This document shows positions 32,446 through 41,290 of a stretch of DNA of 45,457 nucleotides, piece after piece. Origin of the DNA: Dehalococcoidia bacterium (GTDB lineage: Bacteria; Chloroflexota; Dehalococcoidia; Lucifugimonadales; Lucifugimonadaceae). A program made the translations under genes and the position numbers. Position 1 is the first letter of the stretch. Every line of letters starts with the position of its first letter. The stretch lies in contig SHXW01000020.1 in assembly GCA_009693115.1 (NCBI GenBank), positions 1 to 45,457 on the forward strand, read 5' to 3'. The notes beneath the pieces were generated by a model that was given only the letters and a program-made list of their open reading frames with translations, had not been told where the DNA came from and searched no databases.

Positions 32446-34842
32446 ATGCTTGACGTTCTCAAGTGGCTGCTGACCGCCGAGGGCGTCGGACTCGCGGCTT
32501 TCCCCTTTGCCTACGCAGCCTTCCCCACCCTGTCAGACCGCGGCTGGGGTGTGGCCAAGCCGCTCGGTCTGCTCGCGGCCGGGCTTGGCGTCTGGGCGCT
32601 CAGCTATTCAGGAGTGCTAACAAACACCGTATGGGCGTGGTGGCTCATCGTGGGTGTGATGGGCATCATCGGTTGGTCGAGGCTCATGCGCCGCCGTCCT
32701 GAACTGAGAGCGTTCCTTCGAGACAACTGGCGGTCGGTCATTGTGGGCGAAGCCCTGTTCATCTTCTTCTTCGCAGCGTGGACGGCGTACAGGTCGTTCG
32801 ACCCATCGGCTTCCGGCACTGAAAAGCCAATGGACTATATGATCCTGAACTCCTCCTATCAGACGGCGGCGGCACCCCCGGAGGACGCGTGGCTATCAGG
32901 GCACCCCGTCTCCTACTACTACTACGGCTACTGGATGTTTGCGGGAATGGCGAAGTTGAGCGCCGTCCCTGTGTCAGTCGCATTCAATCTGTCCATCGCT
33001 CTGGTGGCAGCCATGTCTGGCGGCGCAATCTTCTCACTGGTTCACTCGCTCGTCCGCAACACTGGGGGTAGCGTCAAGTCCGGGTTCCTGGCAGGCATCG
33101 CGGGTGCAGGGCTGCTTCTCGCTACGGCCAGCCTTGCCGGATGGTGGGAAATGCTCGCCAATTTCAGGGCGGGAGGTGAAGGCCTCTACAACTGGCTCGC
33201 AATTCAGGACCTCCACCGGGCGGACGAAATAGGTAGCTGGAGGCCCGACTCGTTCTGGTGGTGGTGGCGATCATCAAGAGTCATCAATTCGTTTGATGCG
33301 AGTGGCGCCGGAGTTGACTTCACCATCCAGGAGTTCCCTTTCTTCAGCCTCCTGCTCGGTGACCTGCACCCTCACTTGATGTCCATCCCGTTCGTACTGA
33401 CCGGCATGGTTGCTGTTTACACGCTGCTGGTATCGAAGGCGAAATGGGGCTTCGGCTGGATAGCAGCAATGCCGTGGACCACTGCCGCTCTCGTGCTATT
33501 GGTAGGCGCGGCAGGGTTCATAAACGCCTGGGACATCGCCTTTCTGGGCGCGCTCCTCTTCGGGGCGGTGACGTTGAAAGTCCACAGAGAGCGGAACGGC
33601 AGCATCATCTTTTCTGCCATCAAGGGCATGCCGGCGCTCTTTCTCATTACCGCCGCTGGGATCGCCACCTTCTCCGCGTTCTATTTCGGGACGTTCGAAA
33701 GTCAGGTCAGGTCTCCGATCGTGGGCCCGGCTGAATTCGGCACCCGTCCCATCCACTTCTTCACAGTATGGGGACTGCTTCTACTGGTCTCTGTCCCTGC
33801 ACTTGCTGGCATGGCGCTGCCCGCCGTGCGGCCCTACTGGGGCGTGGCCCGGAAATTCTGGTCGGAAGGACGCCTGCTGAAGGACAGGCCCGCGCTGCAA
33901 CCCGTCTTACTTGTGTTCGCAGGCATCGCCCTTCCGTACCTGACGTGGTCAGTCACGCATCTGCGTTACAACGACCTGGCGCGGTCTGGCGATGAGATAT
34001 CACGCCTTTTCTCGACGCTGCCGTTGATGATCGCGGTCATCATTCTGTTCGTGGCCCTCACAGCAAGGGCGCGTGCTGGAGCGCCGGACGCCGAGCAGTT
34101 CGTCCTGCTCGCCGGACTGCTAGCCGTCTATTTGCTTTTCGGCGCAGAACTGTTTTACGTGTATGACCTCTTTGGCAACAGGATGAACACTGTCTTCAAG
34201 TTCTATTACCAGGCATGGATCATCCTTTCCATGGTGGGTGGATACGGCACCTACTGGTGGTGGCGGGCGCACAGCAGGTTCTCAGGGAGGGTCATGGCTG
34301 CGAGCCGCACAGCAGCTGTCCTTGCATTCGTATTGCTGTTAGGCGCGTTGTATTACCCGGTCGCAGCGATCTTCAGCAAGCCTGATTTCAAGGCGTCGCC
34401 TACCCTTGACGCCCTCGCCTATATCAAGCGAGCCGACCCAGAGGAAGCCGCGGGAATCGCCAAGCTGATCAGTGAATCAAAGGCTGGCGAGCGAATAGTC
34501 GAAGCCGTCGGGGGTTCGTATACTGACTTTGGCAGGATCTCGGGTTCGACCGGGCTTGCGACGGTACTTGGCTGGCCGGGCCATGAGAACCAGTGGCACG
34601 GTTCTGACCAGAGTTTCCGTGGCCGGGAGGCGGACGTGGCACAACTGTATTCAACGCCGGATGCGGAAACGGCCCGCGTAATCATCAGAAAGTACGGTAT
34701 TGACTACGTGATCGCTGGGAAACGCGAGCTTCAAAAGTACCCGGAGTTTAATATGGAGAAGTTCGAATTGGTTGGCGAGGTATTTTTCCGCCAGGGAGAC
34801 TTCGTGATTTATCGCGTCAGCGAGGCTGGCATTGGCAACTGA
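32446..34842 (+). CDS. DUF2298 (Chlor_Arch_YYY) membrane protein
   Basis: A 798-aa polytopic protein of the DUF2298 family, known mainly from Chloroflexota and archaea and named for its run of tyrosines. The marker is GHPVSYYYYGYWMFAG (Y157-Y160), preceded by GTEKPMDYMILNSS at 124-137; DLHPHLMSIPFVLTGM follows near 305. At least 14 hydrophobic segments alternate through residue 640, and the C-terminal about 150 residues form a soluble domain (VIIRKYGIDYVIAGKRELQ). The layout resembles GT-C-type membrane glycosyltransferases, but activity is unproven. Its stop overlaps the TTG start of the next gene by 11 bases. It begins the four-gene membrane cluster. Confidence 0.88.
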   Translation: MLDVLKWLLTAEGVGLAAFPFAYAAFPTLSDRGWGVAKPLGLLAAGLGVWALSYSGVLTNTVWAWWLIVGVMGIIGWSRLMRRRPELRAFLRDNWRSVIVGEALFIFFFAAWTAYRSFDPSASGTEKPMDYMILNSSYQTAAAPPEDAWLSGHPVSYYYYGYWMFAGMAKLSAVPVSVAFNLSIALVAAMSGGAIFSLVHSLVRNTGGSVKSGFLAGIAGAGLLLATASLAGWWEMLANFRAGGEGLYNWLAIQDLHRADEIGSWRPDSFWWWWRSSRVINSFDASGAGVDFTIQEFPFFSLLLGDLHPHLMSIPFVLTGMVAVYTLLVSKAKWGFGWIAAMPWTTAALVLLVGAAGFINAWDIAFLGALLFGAVTLKVHRERNGSIIFSAIKGMPALFLITAAGIATFSAFYFGTFESQVRSPIVGPAEFGTRPIHFFTVWGLLLLVSVPALAGMALPAVRPYWGVARKFWSEGRLLKDRPALQPVLLVFAGIALPYLTWSVTHLRYNDLARSGDEISRLFSTLPLMIAVIILFVALTARARAGAPDAEQFVLLAGLLAVYLLFGAELFYVYDLFGNRMNTVFKFYYQAWIILSMVGGYGTYWWWRAHSRFSGRVMAASRTAAVLAFVLLLGALYYPVAAIFSKPDFKASPTLDALAYIKRADPEEAAGIAKLISESKAGERIVEAVGGSYTDFGRISGSTGLATVLGWPGHENQWHGSDQSFRGREADVAQLYSTPDAETARVIIRKYGIDYVIAGKRELQKYPEFNMEKFELVGEVFFRQGDFVIYRVSEAGIGN

Positions 34843-37357
34843 GCAGACACCGCCCACTGGCCCCGGACCTGACCATGCGCAGGGCCAGCCCACACTCCCT
34901 ACGTACGAGTCAACTACGGAGCCCGGCGAACCTCGCAAGCCGCAACCGCTTGAACTGGGCGATACACCGGCTGTCTCTCTCAGCCCTCTGGAAACGTCAC
35001 GTTCATTTGAGTTCTTGAAGGAACAAGCGGAGGCGGTTGAGCGACCCGCGCCAGTCCCGGGCAAATGGGTGGGCAACAGGTGGGTTGAAGGCGAAGATGC
35101 CATCGCCCTCGCATCATCGACGGCCCTTGGCTTATCCGGTGCCCTGCAGACACCACCCGAAGAACGTGAGACCAACCTCCACAGAACGGGAATCGCCATC
35201 CCTTTCAGATGGGAGGTGGGCGCTTACGTCGGCTTTTTCCTGGTCGCACTGTTCATGCGCCTGTGGGAGCTGGGTGCGCGCGCCGTTCACCACGACGAAA
35301 GCCTGCACGGCTACTTCTCATGGCAGGTGTTCACCGGCAACGGCTACGAGCACAACCCCTTAACACACGGGATGTTCCTGTTCCACTCAACTGCGGCCAG
35401 TTTCTTTCTGTTTGGCGACAGCGACTTCACCCTGAGGCTCCCGCAGGCGTTGTTCGGCGCCGCCCTTGTCCTGCTGCCGTGGCTATTGCGGTCCCGGCTG
35501 GGGACCGTCGGGGCGCTTGCAGCGTCGTTCATGCTCACATTCTCGCCGTCGTTGCTTTACTTCAGCCGTTTCGCACGCAATGACATTTTCATGGCCTTCT
35601 GGTTCCTCGGCATTGCCGCCATGATCTGGCGGTACATAGACGAGGGCAAGAGCCTCTACCTCTACTGCGCCGCAGGCCTCCTCGCATTTGCGTTCGCCAC
35701 CAAGGAGACGGCATACATCTACGTCGCGATCTTTATCGTGGCGTTGCTTGCCATCGGGATCAAGGACGTTGGGCGGTGGGTGTGGGGCCGTGGCTCAGTC
35801 AGAGAGTGGAGCAGGCCCGCACAGGCGCTTGTCGTCATAGGCGGTTTGACGCTGCCGTTGTTCGCCGCCGGGGCCGCCGTCTTTCAGGATGTGTTCAACG
35901 TTACGCTCGCCGCTCCAGACAACTATCCGGGCCTCGCCCCCGGCGAACCGGAAATCAGTCTCCGACCGGTGGCATGGGCAGTCGTCGTATTCCTGGCTGC
36001 CGTGTCGACAGTCATGGGGTTCTTGTGGCACAGGAAGGCGTGGCTGATCGCGGGGACTGTATTTGCCGTCATATTTGTCGCGCTCTATTCGAACTTCCTC
36101 ACGCACCCGGCAGGCGTCGCGACGGGCATATGGCAGTCTCTGGGCTATTGGCTGGCACAACACGGCGTCAAGCGTGGCGACCAGCCCTGGTACTACTTCT
36201 TCGTCATAACCGCGGTTTATGAGTTCCTGCCGTGGGTAATTTCCGCTGGAGCGGTTTTCTATTACGCCATCGCGAAAGGCGGCGTGTTCCGGTGGCTGCT
36301 CGTCATCTGGGCGGGAATCGCGCTGATCATCGCCTCTCAGATCGGCAGCGGCTCGTCATACCCATGGATGGCTGCTGGGATCCTCCTACTCGCCACCATC
36401 CCGTTCATCCGGGCGGACAGTTTCGTTAAGTTCCTGTGTTTCTGGGCTGGCGCAACGTTCATGGCCTACTCGCTCGCAGGAGAGAAGATGCCATGGCTTG
36501 AAGTCAACATCGCTCTCCCGCTGATCATCCTGGCGGCCCGCATCATCAATGACGTGGCGAATGCCGTCCCCTGGCGGAAGGCAATCGAAGCGAAGGCGTG
36601 GCTCATATTCCTCGGGGCGCCGGCGTTCGTCGTGCTGGTTTACCGGCTCACGCATGTTGACGCATGGCGTGAATCGTTCTGGGTGCTGTGGATTATCTTG
36701 GCCGGGATGGGCCTTCTCCTACTCGGACTGTGGGCGGTCGCAGGAAAGATAGGTTGGAAGGGCGCACTGGGCGTCGTCGCCCTCGGGCTTGCTGGCTTCA
36801 TGTCTTTGATCACCGTCCGTACGGGCGTGATCGCCGCGTACTACAACGGAGACATACCGAAGGAAATGCTGGTGTATACGCAGACATCGCCGGCGTTGCA
36901 TGACCTAGTGGGAGAGATCGAGGCGGCCGGCAACCTGACGGGCGAGCGGGAGAAGATCAAGATCGTAATAGACTCGCGGAGTGGGTTTACCTGGCCGTGG
37001 GCGTGGTACTTGCGGAACTATACGAACGTCAGCTATCCGGACTACACAAAATCTAATGGCGCCTCGCCAGACGGGGCGATGATCGTCGTCGTCCACAGGG
37101 ACGACAATGCCGCGATGGAACCCATCTTGAGAGATAACTACTACCCTGGCCGCCTATTGCCGCACAGATGGTGGTTCCCTGAACACGATACCTACAAGGG
37201 CCTGACCGTCGCCGAATTCACTAGCGCATTCAGGCACCCCGACACATGGGACAAGTACATAGACTATTTCCTGTACCGGAAGATGACGCCCAAGATTGGA
37301 TCAGAAGACGCATACGTGTACTTCAGCAAAGAGCTACCGGTGCACGGGTTTGATTAA
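34832..37357 (+). CDS. TIGR03663-family (Agl23-like) membrane protein
   Basis: A large (841-aa) polytopic protein of the TIGR03663 family, whose archaeal member Agl23 was tied to flippase activity in glycosylation. The N-terminal 125 residues are Pro/Glu-rich, disordered and cytosolic. The first membrane segment is followed by RAVHHDESLHGYFSWQVF near 150, with a GT-C-like acidic loop (HDE), then FHSTAASFFLFGDSDFTLRLPQ and YFSRFARNDIFMAF near 246. About 12 membrane segments follow, with a large extracytoplasmic C-terminal domain. The TTG start (34832) overlaps the DUF2298 stop, so the two are translationally coupled. The HDES loop suggests lipid-linked sugar transfer. Confidence 0.88.
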   Translation: MATEQTPPTGPGPDHAQGQPTLPTYESTTEPGEPRKPQPLELGDTPAVSLSPLETSRSFEFLKEQAEAVERPAPVPGKWVGNRWVEGEDAIALASSTALGLSGALQTPPEERETNLHRTGIAIPFRWEVGAYVGFFLVALFMRLWELGARAVHHDESLHGYFSWQVFTGNGYEHNPLTHGMFLFHSTAASFFLFGDSDFTLRLPQALFGAALVLLPWLLRSRLGTVGALAASFMLTFSPSLLYFSRFARNDIFMAFWFLGIAAMIWRYIDEGKSLYLYCAAGLLAFAFATKETAYIYVAIFIVALLAIGIKDVGRWVWGRGSVREWSRPAQALVVIGGLTLPLFAAGAAVFQDVFNVTLAAPDNYPGLAPGEPEISLRPVAWAVVVFLAAVSTVMGFLWHRKAWLIAGTVFAVIFVALYSNFLTHPAGVATGIWQSLGYWLAQHGVKRGDQPWYYFFVITAVYEFLPWVISAGAVFYYAIAKGGVFRWLLVIWAGIALIIASQIGSGSSYPWMAAGILLLATIPFIRADSFVKFLCFWAGATFMAYSLAGEKMPWLEVNIALPLIILAARIINDVANAVPWRKAIEAKAWLIFLGAPAFVVLVYRLTHVDAWRESFWVLWIILAGMGLLLLGLWAVAGKIGWKGALGVVALGLAGFMSLITVRTGVIAAYYNGDIPKEMLVYTQTSPALHDLVGEIEAAGNLTGEREKIKIVIDSRSGFTWPWAWYLRNYTNVSYPDYTKSNGASPDGAMIVVVHRDDNAAMEPILRDNYYPGRLLPHRWWFPEHDTYKGLTVAEFTSAFRHPDTWDKYIDYFLYRKMTPKIGSEDAYVYFSKELPVHGFD

Positions 37358-37512
37358 AGCTGTTTCAGAGAGTCCCCTCCCATTCGATTGGACGCCTGCA
37401 GGGCGCGGGTTGGGGGAGATGGTGATGGGGCGCCGACCCGCTCCACCAATAACCGTATGACCACCAGGCGTCCTATCCGTACGGGCTCTGGATCCGTCAA
37501 GGCAGTGGCAGT

Positions 37513-38613
37513 TTGATCTCCAGGCGCGGGCTGTTGCTCGGGGCCGTTGGCAGCGCGGCCATGCTTGCGCTGTTCATCGTATTCTTCGTTGATTTCGACA
37601 AAATTGGCGGAGTGCTGAGTGACGCGAACTACGCATTTGTCGCGCCCGCGGTAGCCCTTTACTTTGTCGCCGTCTATTTCCGCACGGTGCGCTGGAGGTT
37701 CCTCCTACGCCCCCTGATGGGCCGCCCGAAGCGCGGGGTCTTCCCAGTTGTGGTGGTGGGATACGCTGCCAACAACCTGATCCCGGTCCGTATCGGGGAG
37801 GTTCTCAGGTCGTACTACCTGAGCATGCGTGAAGGTGTCAGCGCAGCCGGAGCGTTTGGCACCATCGCGGTTGAAAGAGCGTCCGATGTGCTGGCCCTGC
37901 TATTTTTCCTGGCGCTTGCATGGATCGTGCTACCTGTGGGCGGGACCTTCGAAAAGATCGCTGAGCAGACACCCGGAGGAGCGCCGGTTCTAGCGATAGC
38001 CGCGCTGTTGCCGTTCGTGATCGTCGCCGCTACCGTAGCATCAATCTCCCTGCTTTCCAGCGACACAGTGACCCGGGTAATCGAGCGTGCTCTTTCGCCT
38101 CTGCCCGCGCGGCTCCGGCTGCGCGCCATTTCAATGGCTGCCCGCTTGCTGATGGGCCTGACGGTCATAAAGACTCCATCAGGACTGGCGAAGGTGTTCC
38201 TGCTGTCTCTACCGGTGTGGGCAGCCGAGGCCGCCATGTACTATCTGATCGCTCTCGGATTCGACGTGCGTCTGGCGGGCACGAGCCATGTCGAGTTCGT
38301 GGCGCTGCTGCTTTTGTTCACTTCAGCGGCCAACCTGGCAGGCATCATCCCTTCAAGTGCAGGCAGTTGGGGGCCGTTCGACTTGTTCGGTGCGGCGGCA
38401 CTGGTCGCGGCGGGCGTACCGAATGGCGTGGCCTCTGCGTACGCGCTTACCGTTCACGTTGCGTTGTGGGTGCCGCCGACCATCCTCGGCCTGGCCCTAC
38501 TCATCGCTGACGGCTCATCCCTAGGCAGGCTCATGCGCAGCGCCAGGAGCGCCGACACGAAGAAACCTAGACCGGGTCAGGCTGCGATAGTCCGGCCGGA
38601 ATCAACGCCATGA
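37513..38613 (+). CDS. Lysylphosphatidylglycerol synthase TM/UPF0104-type flippase-like protein
   Basis: A 366-aa membrane protein of the UPF0104/LPG_synthase_TM family with about eight hydrophobic segments. Marks are YFRTVRWRFLLRPL near 56-69, VGYAANNLIPVRIGEVLRSYYL at about 82-103, and GTIAVERASDVLALL near 116, together with NLAGIIPSSAGSWGPFDLFG near 283. These proteins may translocate or modify glycolipids, and here a catalytic lysyl-transferase domain is absent. The start is TTG 37513; an ATG at 37457 is out of frame. The stop overlaps the next start as ATGA (38610-38613). Confidence 0.88.
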   Translation: MISRRGLLLGAVGSAAMLALFIVFFVDFDKIGGVLSDANYAFVAPAVALYFVAVYFRTVRWRFLLRPLMGRPKRGVFPVVVVGYAANNLIPVRIGEVLRSYYLSMREGVSAAGAFGTIAVERASDVLALLFFLALAWIVLPVGGTFEKIAEQTPGGAPVLAIAALLPFVIVAATVASISLLSSDTVTRVIERALSPLPARLRLRAISMAARLLMGLTVIKTPSGLAKVFLLSLPVWAAEAAMYYLIALGFDVRLAGTSHVEFVALLLLFTSAANLAGIIPSSAGSWGPFDLFGAAALVAAGVPNGVASAYALTVHVALWVPPTILGLALLIADGSSLGRLMRSARSADTKKPRPGQAAIVRPESTP

Positions 38614-39965
38614 AAGTCGGTATCGTCGGAGCCGGCGCGGCCGGTCTTTCTGCCGCGTACGAACTCGCCAACGCCGGACACACGGTCACGGTGTACGAGT
38701 CTGCCCCCTTCATTGGGGGGCAGGCCTCCACAATCGAGGTCGGCGGCGGCAGGCTTGAGCGTGGCTACCACCACCTGTTCACCAACGATACGGCGATCAT
38801 CGACCTAATGAACGAGATGGGCATCGGCGCCAGCCTCCAGTGGTTCCCATCGAAGGTGGGAACGTACGCCGGAGGCCGCGTCTGGCCCACGACAACCCCT
38901 CTAGATATCCTTCGTTTCGGCGCAGTGCCCTTCATAGACCGAATCAAACTCGGCCTGATGGCTGTGCGCCTGCAACGGCAGAAGGATTGGCGGCCCCTCG
39001 AACCATTTACCGCCGACGAATGGCTTCGGACAAGGTTGGGAGGGAAGGCCTATGAGGCTGTGTGGAACCCGCTGCTGCGCGGAAAATTCGGCGCGCAGTA
39101 CGACAAGGTCGGCATGGCGTGGCTGTGGTCGAAAATTCAGACACGCGTGGCATCGCGCAAGGGTGTCGGCGGCGAGAAGCTCGGATATCCCATCAAGAGC
39201 TTCGATGAAGTCTTTGATGTACTACGGGCGAAGATTGAGTCCAACGGCTCAAAGGTCCTGACAGAAACGACTGTGGAACACGTGCTCGCCGAAGGAGGGG
39301 TAGCAGTCGGCCTGCGCGTCAGGCATCGCAACGGACAGACGACTGAGGAACATTTCGACGCCGTCCTGATCACTGCGCCATCTTATGCAGTGCCGGACCT
39401 CGCCGATCTGCCTCCCGGCTACCGGGGACAGTTGGAAAGCGTCCACTACCTTGCGGCGGTCGTGATCGTACTGGAACTGGCCCACCCGCTTACGACCTTC
39501 TACTGGATGAACATCGCCGACCGCAGTGTGCCCTTCCTGGGCGTCATCGAGCATACGAACCTGATCCAGCGCGAACTGTACGGGGGAAACCACGTCCTTT
39601 ATCTGACGAACTACCTCGACAGGAAGGATCCGCTGTACCTGATGAAGCCGGAAGACCTGCTTGATGTCTATCTTCCCCATTTGAAGAAGCTAAACCCGGC
39701 GTTTGACAGGTCATGGGTGAAGCGGATGCATTACAACAGCCTGTCCGCCGCGCAGCCAGTCATCGGCGCAAAGTATTCGGAGCGCATTCCCTCACACCGC
39801 ACGCCAGTACAGCGCCTGTATCTGGCAAACACGACCCAGATCTACCCTGAGGACCGCGGTACGAACTATTCCATCCGCATGGGCCGGGAAGTCGGCAGGA
39901 TGATCCTCGATGACGGGCAGGCAGCGTTCAGGGACTGGCCGGCGCAGGCGAAAGGAAACCGGTAG
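38610..39965 (+). CDS. FAD-dependent oxidoreductase (UDP-galactopyranose mutase/amine oxidase-like)
   Basis: A Rossmann FAD protein opening VGIVGAGAAGLSAAYELANAG (GxGxxG at 7-12), followed by the acidic end of strand two (VYESAPFIGGQA) and a Rossmann-fold Y-H-H-L loop (GYHHLFTNDTAII) near 50. The C-terminal DRGTNYSIRMGREVGRM contacts FAD. It resembles the amine oxidase/UGM-like family, often found with polysaccharide and isoprenoid genes, and could remodel a lipid-linked sugar or an isoprenoid carrier. Its start overlaps the flippase stop (ATGA), so it is the last gene of a coupled set. 451 aa. The substrate cannot be stated. Confidence 0.85.
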   Translation: MKVGIVGAGAAGLSAAYELANAGHTVTVYESAPFIGGQASTIEVGGGRLERGYHHLFTNDTAIIDLMNEMGIGASLQWFPSKVGTYAGGRVWPTTTPLDILRFGAVPFIDRIKLGLMAVRLQRQKDWRPLEPFTADEWLRTRLGGKAYEAVWNPLLRGKFGAQYDKVGMAWLWSKIQTRVASRKGVGGEKLGYPIKSFDEVFDVLRAKIESNGSKVLTETTVEHVLAEGGVAVGLRVRHRNGQTTEEHFDAVLITAPSYAVPDLADLPPGYRGQLESVHYLAAVVIVLELAHPLTTFYWMNIADRSVPFLGVIEHTNLIQRELYGGNHVLYLTNYLDRKDPLYLMKPEDLLDVYLPHLKKLNPAFDRSWVKRMHYNSLSAAQPVIGAKYSERIPSHRTPVQRLYLANTTQIYPEDRGTNYSIRMGREVGRMILDDGQAAFRDWPAQAKGNR

Positions 39966-40265
39966 ACAAGTCCCAGACTGTTTCCATATCTCTCCCCGGA
40001 CGGGTCTCAATGCGGGTAGATGGGAGACATGAGCGAGAAACGCTGCCGTTGTTGACATCGTCGGCTTACCGGGCTGGCCTGGTCGTGCATCGTCCCACCA
40101 TCACGACCTTCCACTCCGACCAGGTCCGGAAACCTGGATTGGGAGTGCTGATGTCAGGTCACACATCCCAAGATTTCTGACACCTTCTCAAACGCCCGCA
40201 GCAGTCAGGTACAACAACGCAGGCCAGTGTGGTTCCACTGTCGTTTCGCGAAGCGGCAATGCCAC
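39966..40265. other. 300-bp spacer between convergent genes
   Basis: The region between the FAD gene and ogg has no ORF with recognisable content. It contains two consecutive hairpins (40081-40108 and 40120-40137), a likely place for bidirectional termination, plus a weak GTCTC/GAGAC stem near 40005-40029. Confidence 0.5.
40081..40137. terminator. Tandem hairpins between convergent genes
   Basis: GGTCGTG (40081-40087) pairs with CACGACC (40102-40108), 7 bp with a 14-nt loop. CCAGGT (40120-40125) pairs with ACCTGG (40132-40137), 6 bp with the loop CCGGAA. No T-run follows either. Their position between convergent genes suggests termination or transcript stabilisation. Confidence 0.4.
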
Positions 40266-41234
40266 TCACTGTGATTTGCCTGACACCCGCGCCGCGTCCT
40301 CGGGCAGGGCGCGTGTGACATGCCTCCCGCCCCAGGCTTTTGCCCTGCCTGCAAGACGCTCGCGGTGGAAGATGTACTGCTGCGCGATGGCCCCGTATTC
40401 TCCGAACCTCGTTCGAGCCCAGTCTGCGGCCTTCGTGTTATTCAGCTCCGGCGGCAGGCCATACCACTCTTCAAGAGCACGCCTGATCCAACGGTCTATC
40501 GGGAATGCTTCTGGTTTGTCTAGTGAGAAGGCAAGCACGCAGTCGGCCACCTTTTCACCCACGCCGTTCAGAGACGTCAACGCGATCCTCGCGTCGATGT
40601 AACTTGCCGTCCGGAGCGACTCGATATCCACTGTTCCGGCCGCAACAGCGGCCGCCGCCTGCGCGAGGAATTTGCCGCGGAAGCCCAGGCCTAGTTGCCT
40701 CAACCGTTTCTCGCCTGCTCTGGCCACCGCTGCCGCAGATGGAAAGGCAAAGTCCCTGTCACCTGGGCCAACGCGTTCACCCAGTTCACACGCCACCGAA
40801 CCGATATTGAGTTTGATGCGGGGAATGTTGGAGATTGACGAGCAAATAAATGAGCTCAGGCACTCCCACGGGTCCTGCCTGAGAAGGCGCAAGCCCGTGT
40901 ATCCCCGGAAGGCTGGTCCGAGGCACGGGTCTTCTGCAAAACGGGACTGGATGCGGGCGAGGTCAACATCTAGCGACAAGTAACGGCTTACGATGTCCGG
41001 CAGGCCCCCAGTTGGCCGTCCGTCCACAACCTCGAGTAGGATGCCGCCCGCGGCTTCGGTGAGCCTGACCACTCGCTTGCCGATCACGCCACGCCAACCC
41101 GCCCCATCTTGCCACCACCGGAACGCCTGACCGCCATCGAGCGTCGCCTCCAGATCAACGGGTGGAGCGGCGACGATGATCCCTTGAGCCCTTTGATGCG
41201 GTTTTGCCGGAAACACCTTGTCGATCGATCTCAT
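40266..41234 (-). CDS. ogg: 8-oxoguanine DNA glycosylase (OGG1-type)
   Basis: A helix-hairpin-helix glycosylase that excises 8-oxoguanine opposite cytosine. The HhH and active site are LNGVGEKVADCVLAFSLDKP (222-241), with catalytic K228 and Asp247 in FPIDRW. The N-terminal domain DLEATLDGGQAFRWWQD (27-43) matches the OGG family. It has the eukaryote-like OGG1 form found in some bacteria rather than Fpg. The frame runs upstream to 41714, antiparallel to dinG, but the true start is ATG 41234 preceded by AGGGAAGG (322 aa). It lies 56 bp after dinG on the same strand. Confidence 0.93.
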   Translation of the reverse strand: MRSIDKVFPAKPHQRAQGIIVAAPPVDLEATLDGGQAFRWWQDGAGWRGVIGKRVVRLTEAAGGILLEVVDGRPTGGLPDIVSRYLSLDVDLARIQSRFAEDPCLGPAFRGYTGLRLLRQDPWECLSSFICSSISNIPRIKLNIGSVACELGERVGPGDRDFAFPSAAAVARAGEKRLRQLGLGFRGKFLAQAAAAVAAGTVDIESLRTASYIDARIALTSLNGVGEKVADCVLAFSLDKPEAFPIDRWIRRALEEWYGLPPELNNTKAADWARTRFGEYGAIAQQYIFHRERLAGRAKAWGGRHVTRALPEDAARVSGKSQ

Positions 41235-41290
41235 CCTTCCCTGTTTCGTATCAGCCCCCGCTGTGTTTGGGACGGGAGCCGGAGAACGTG

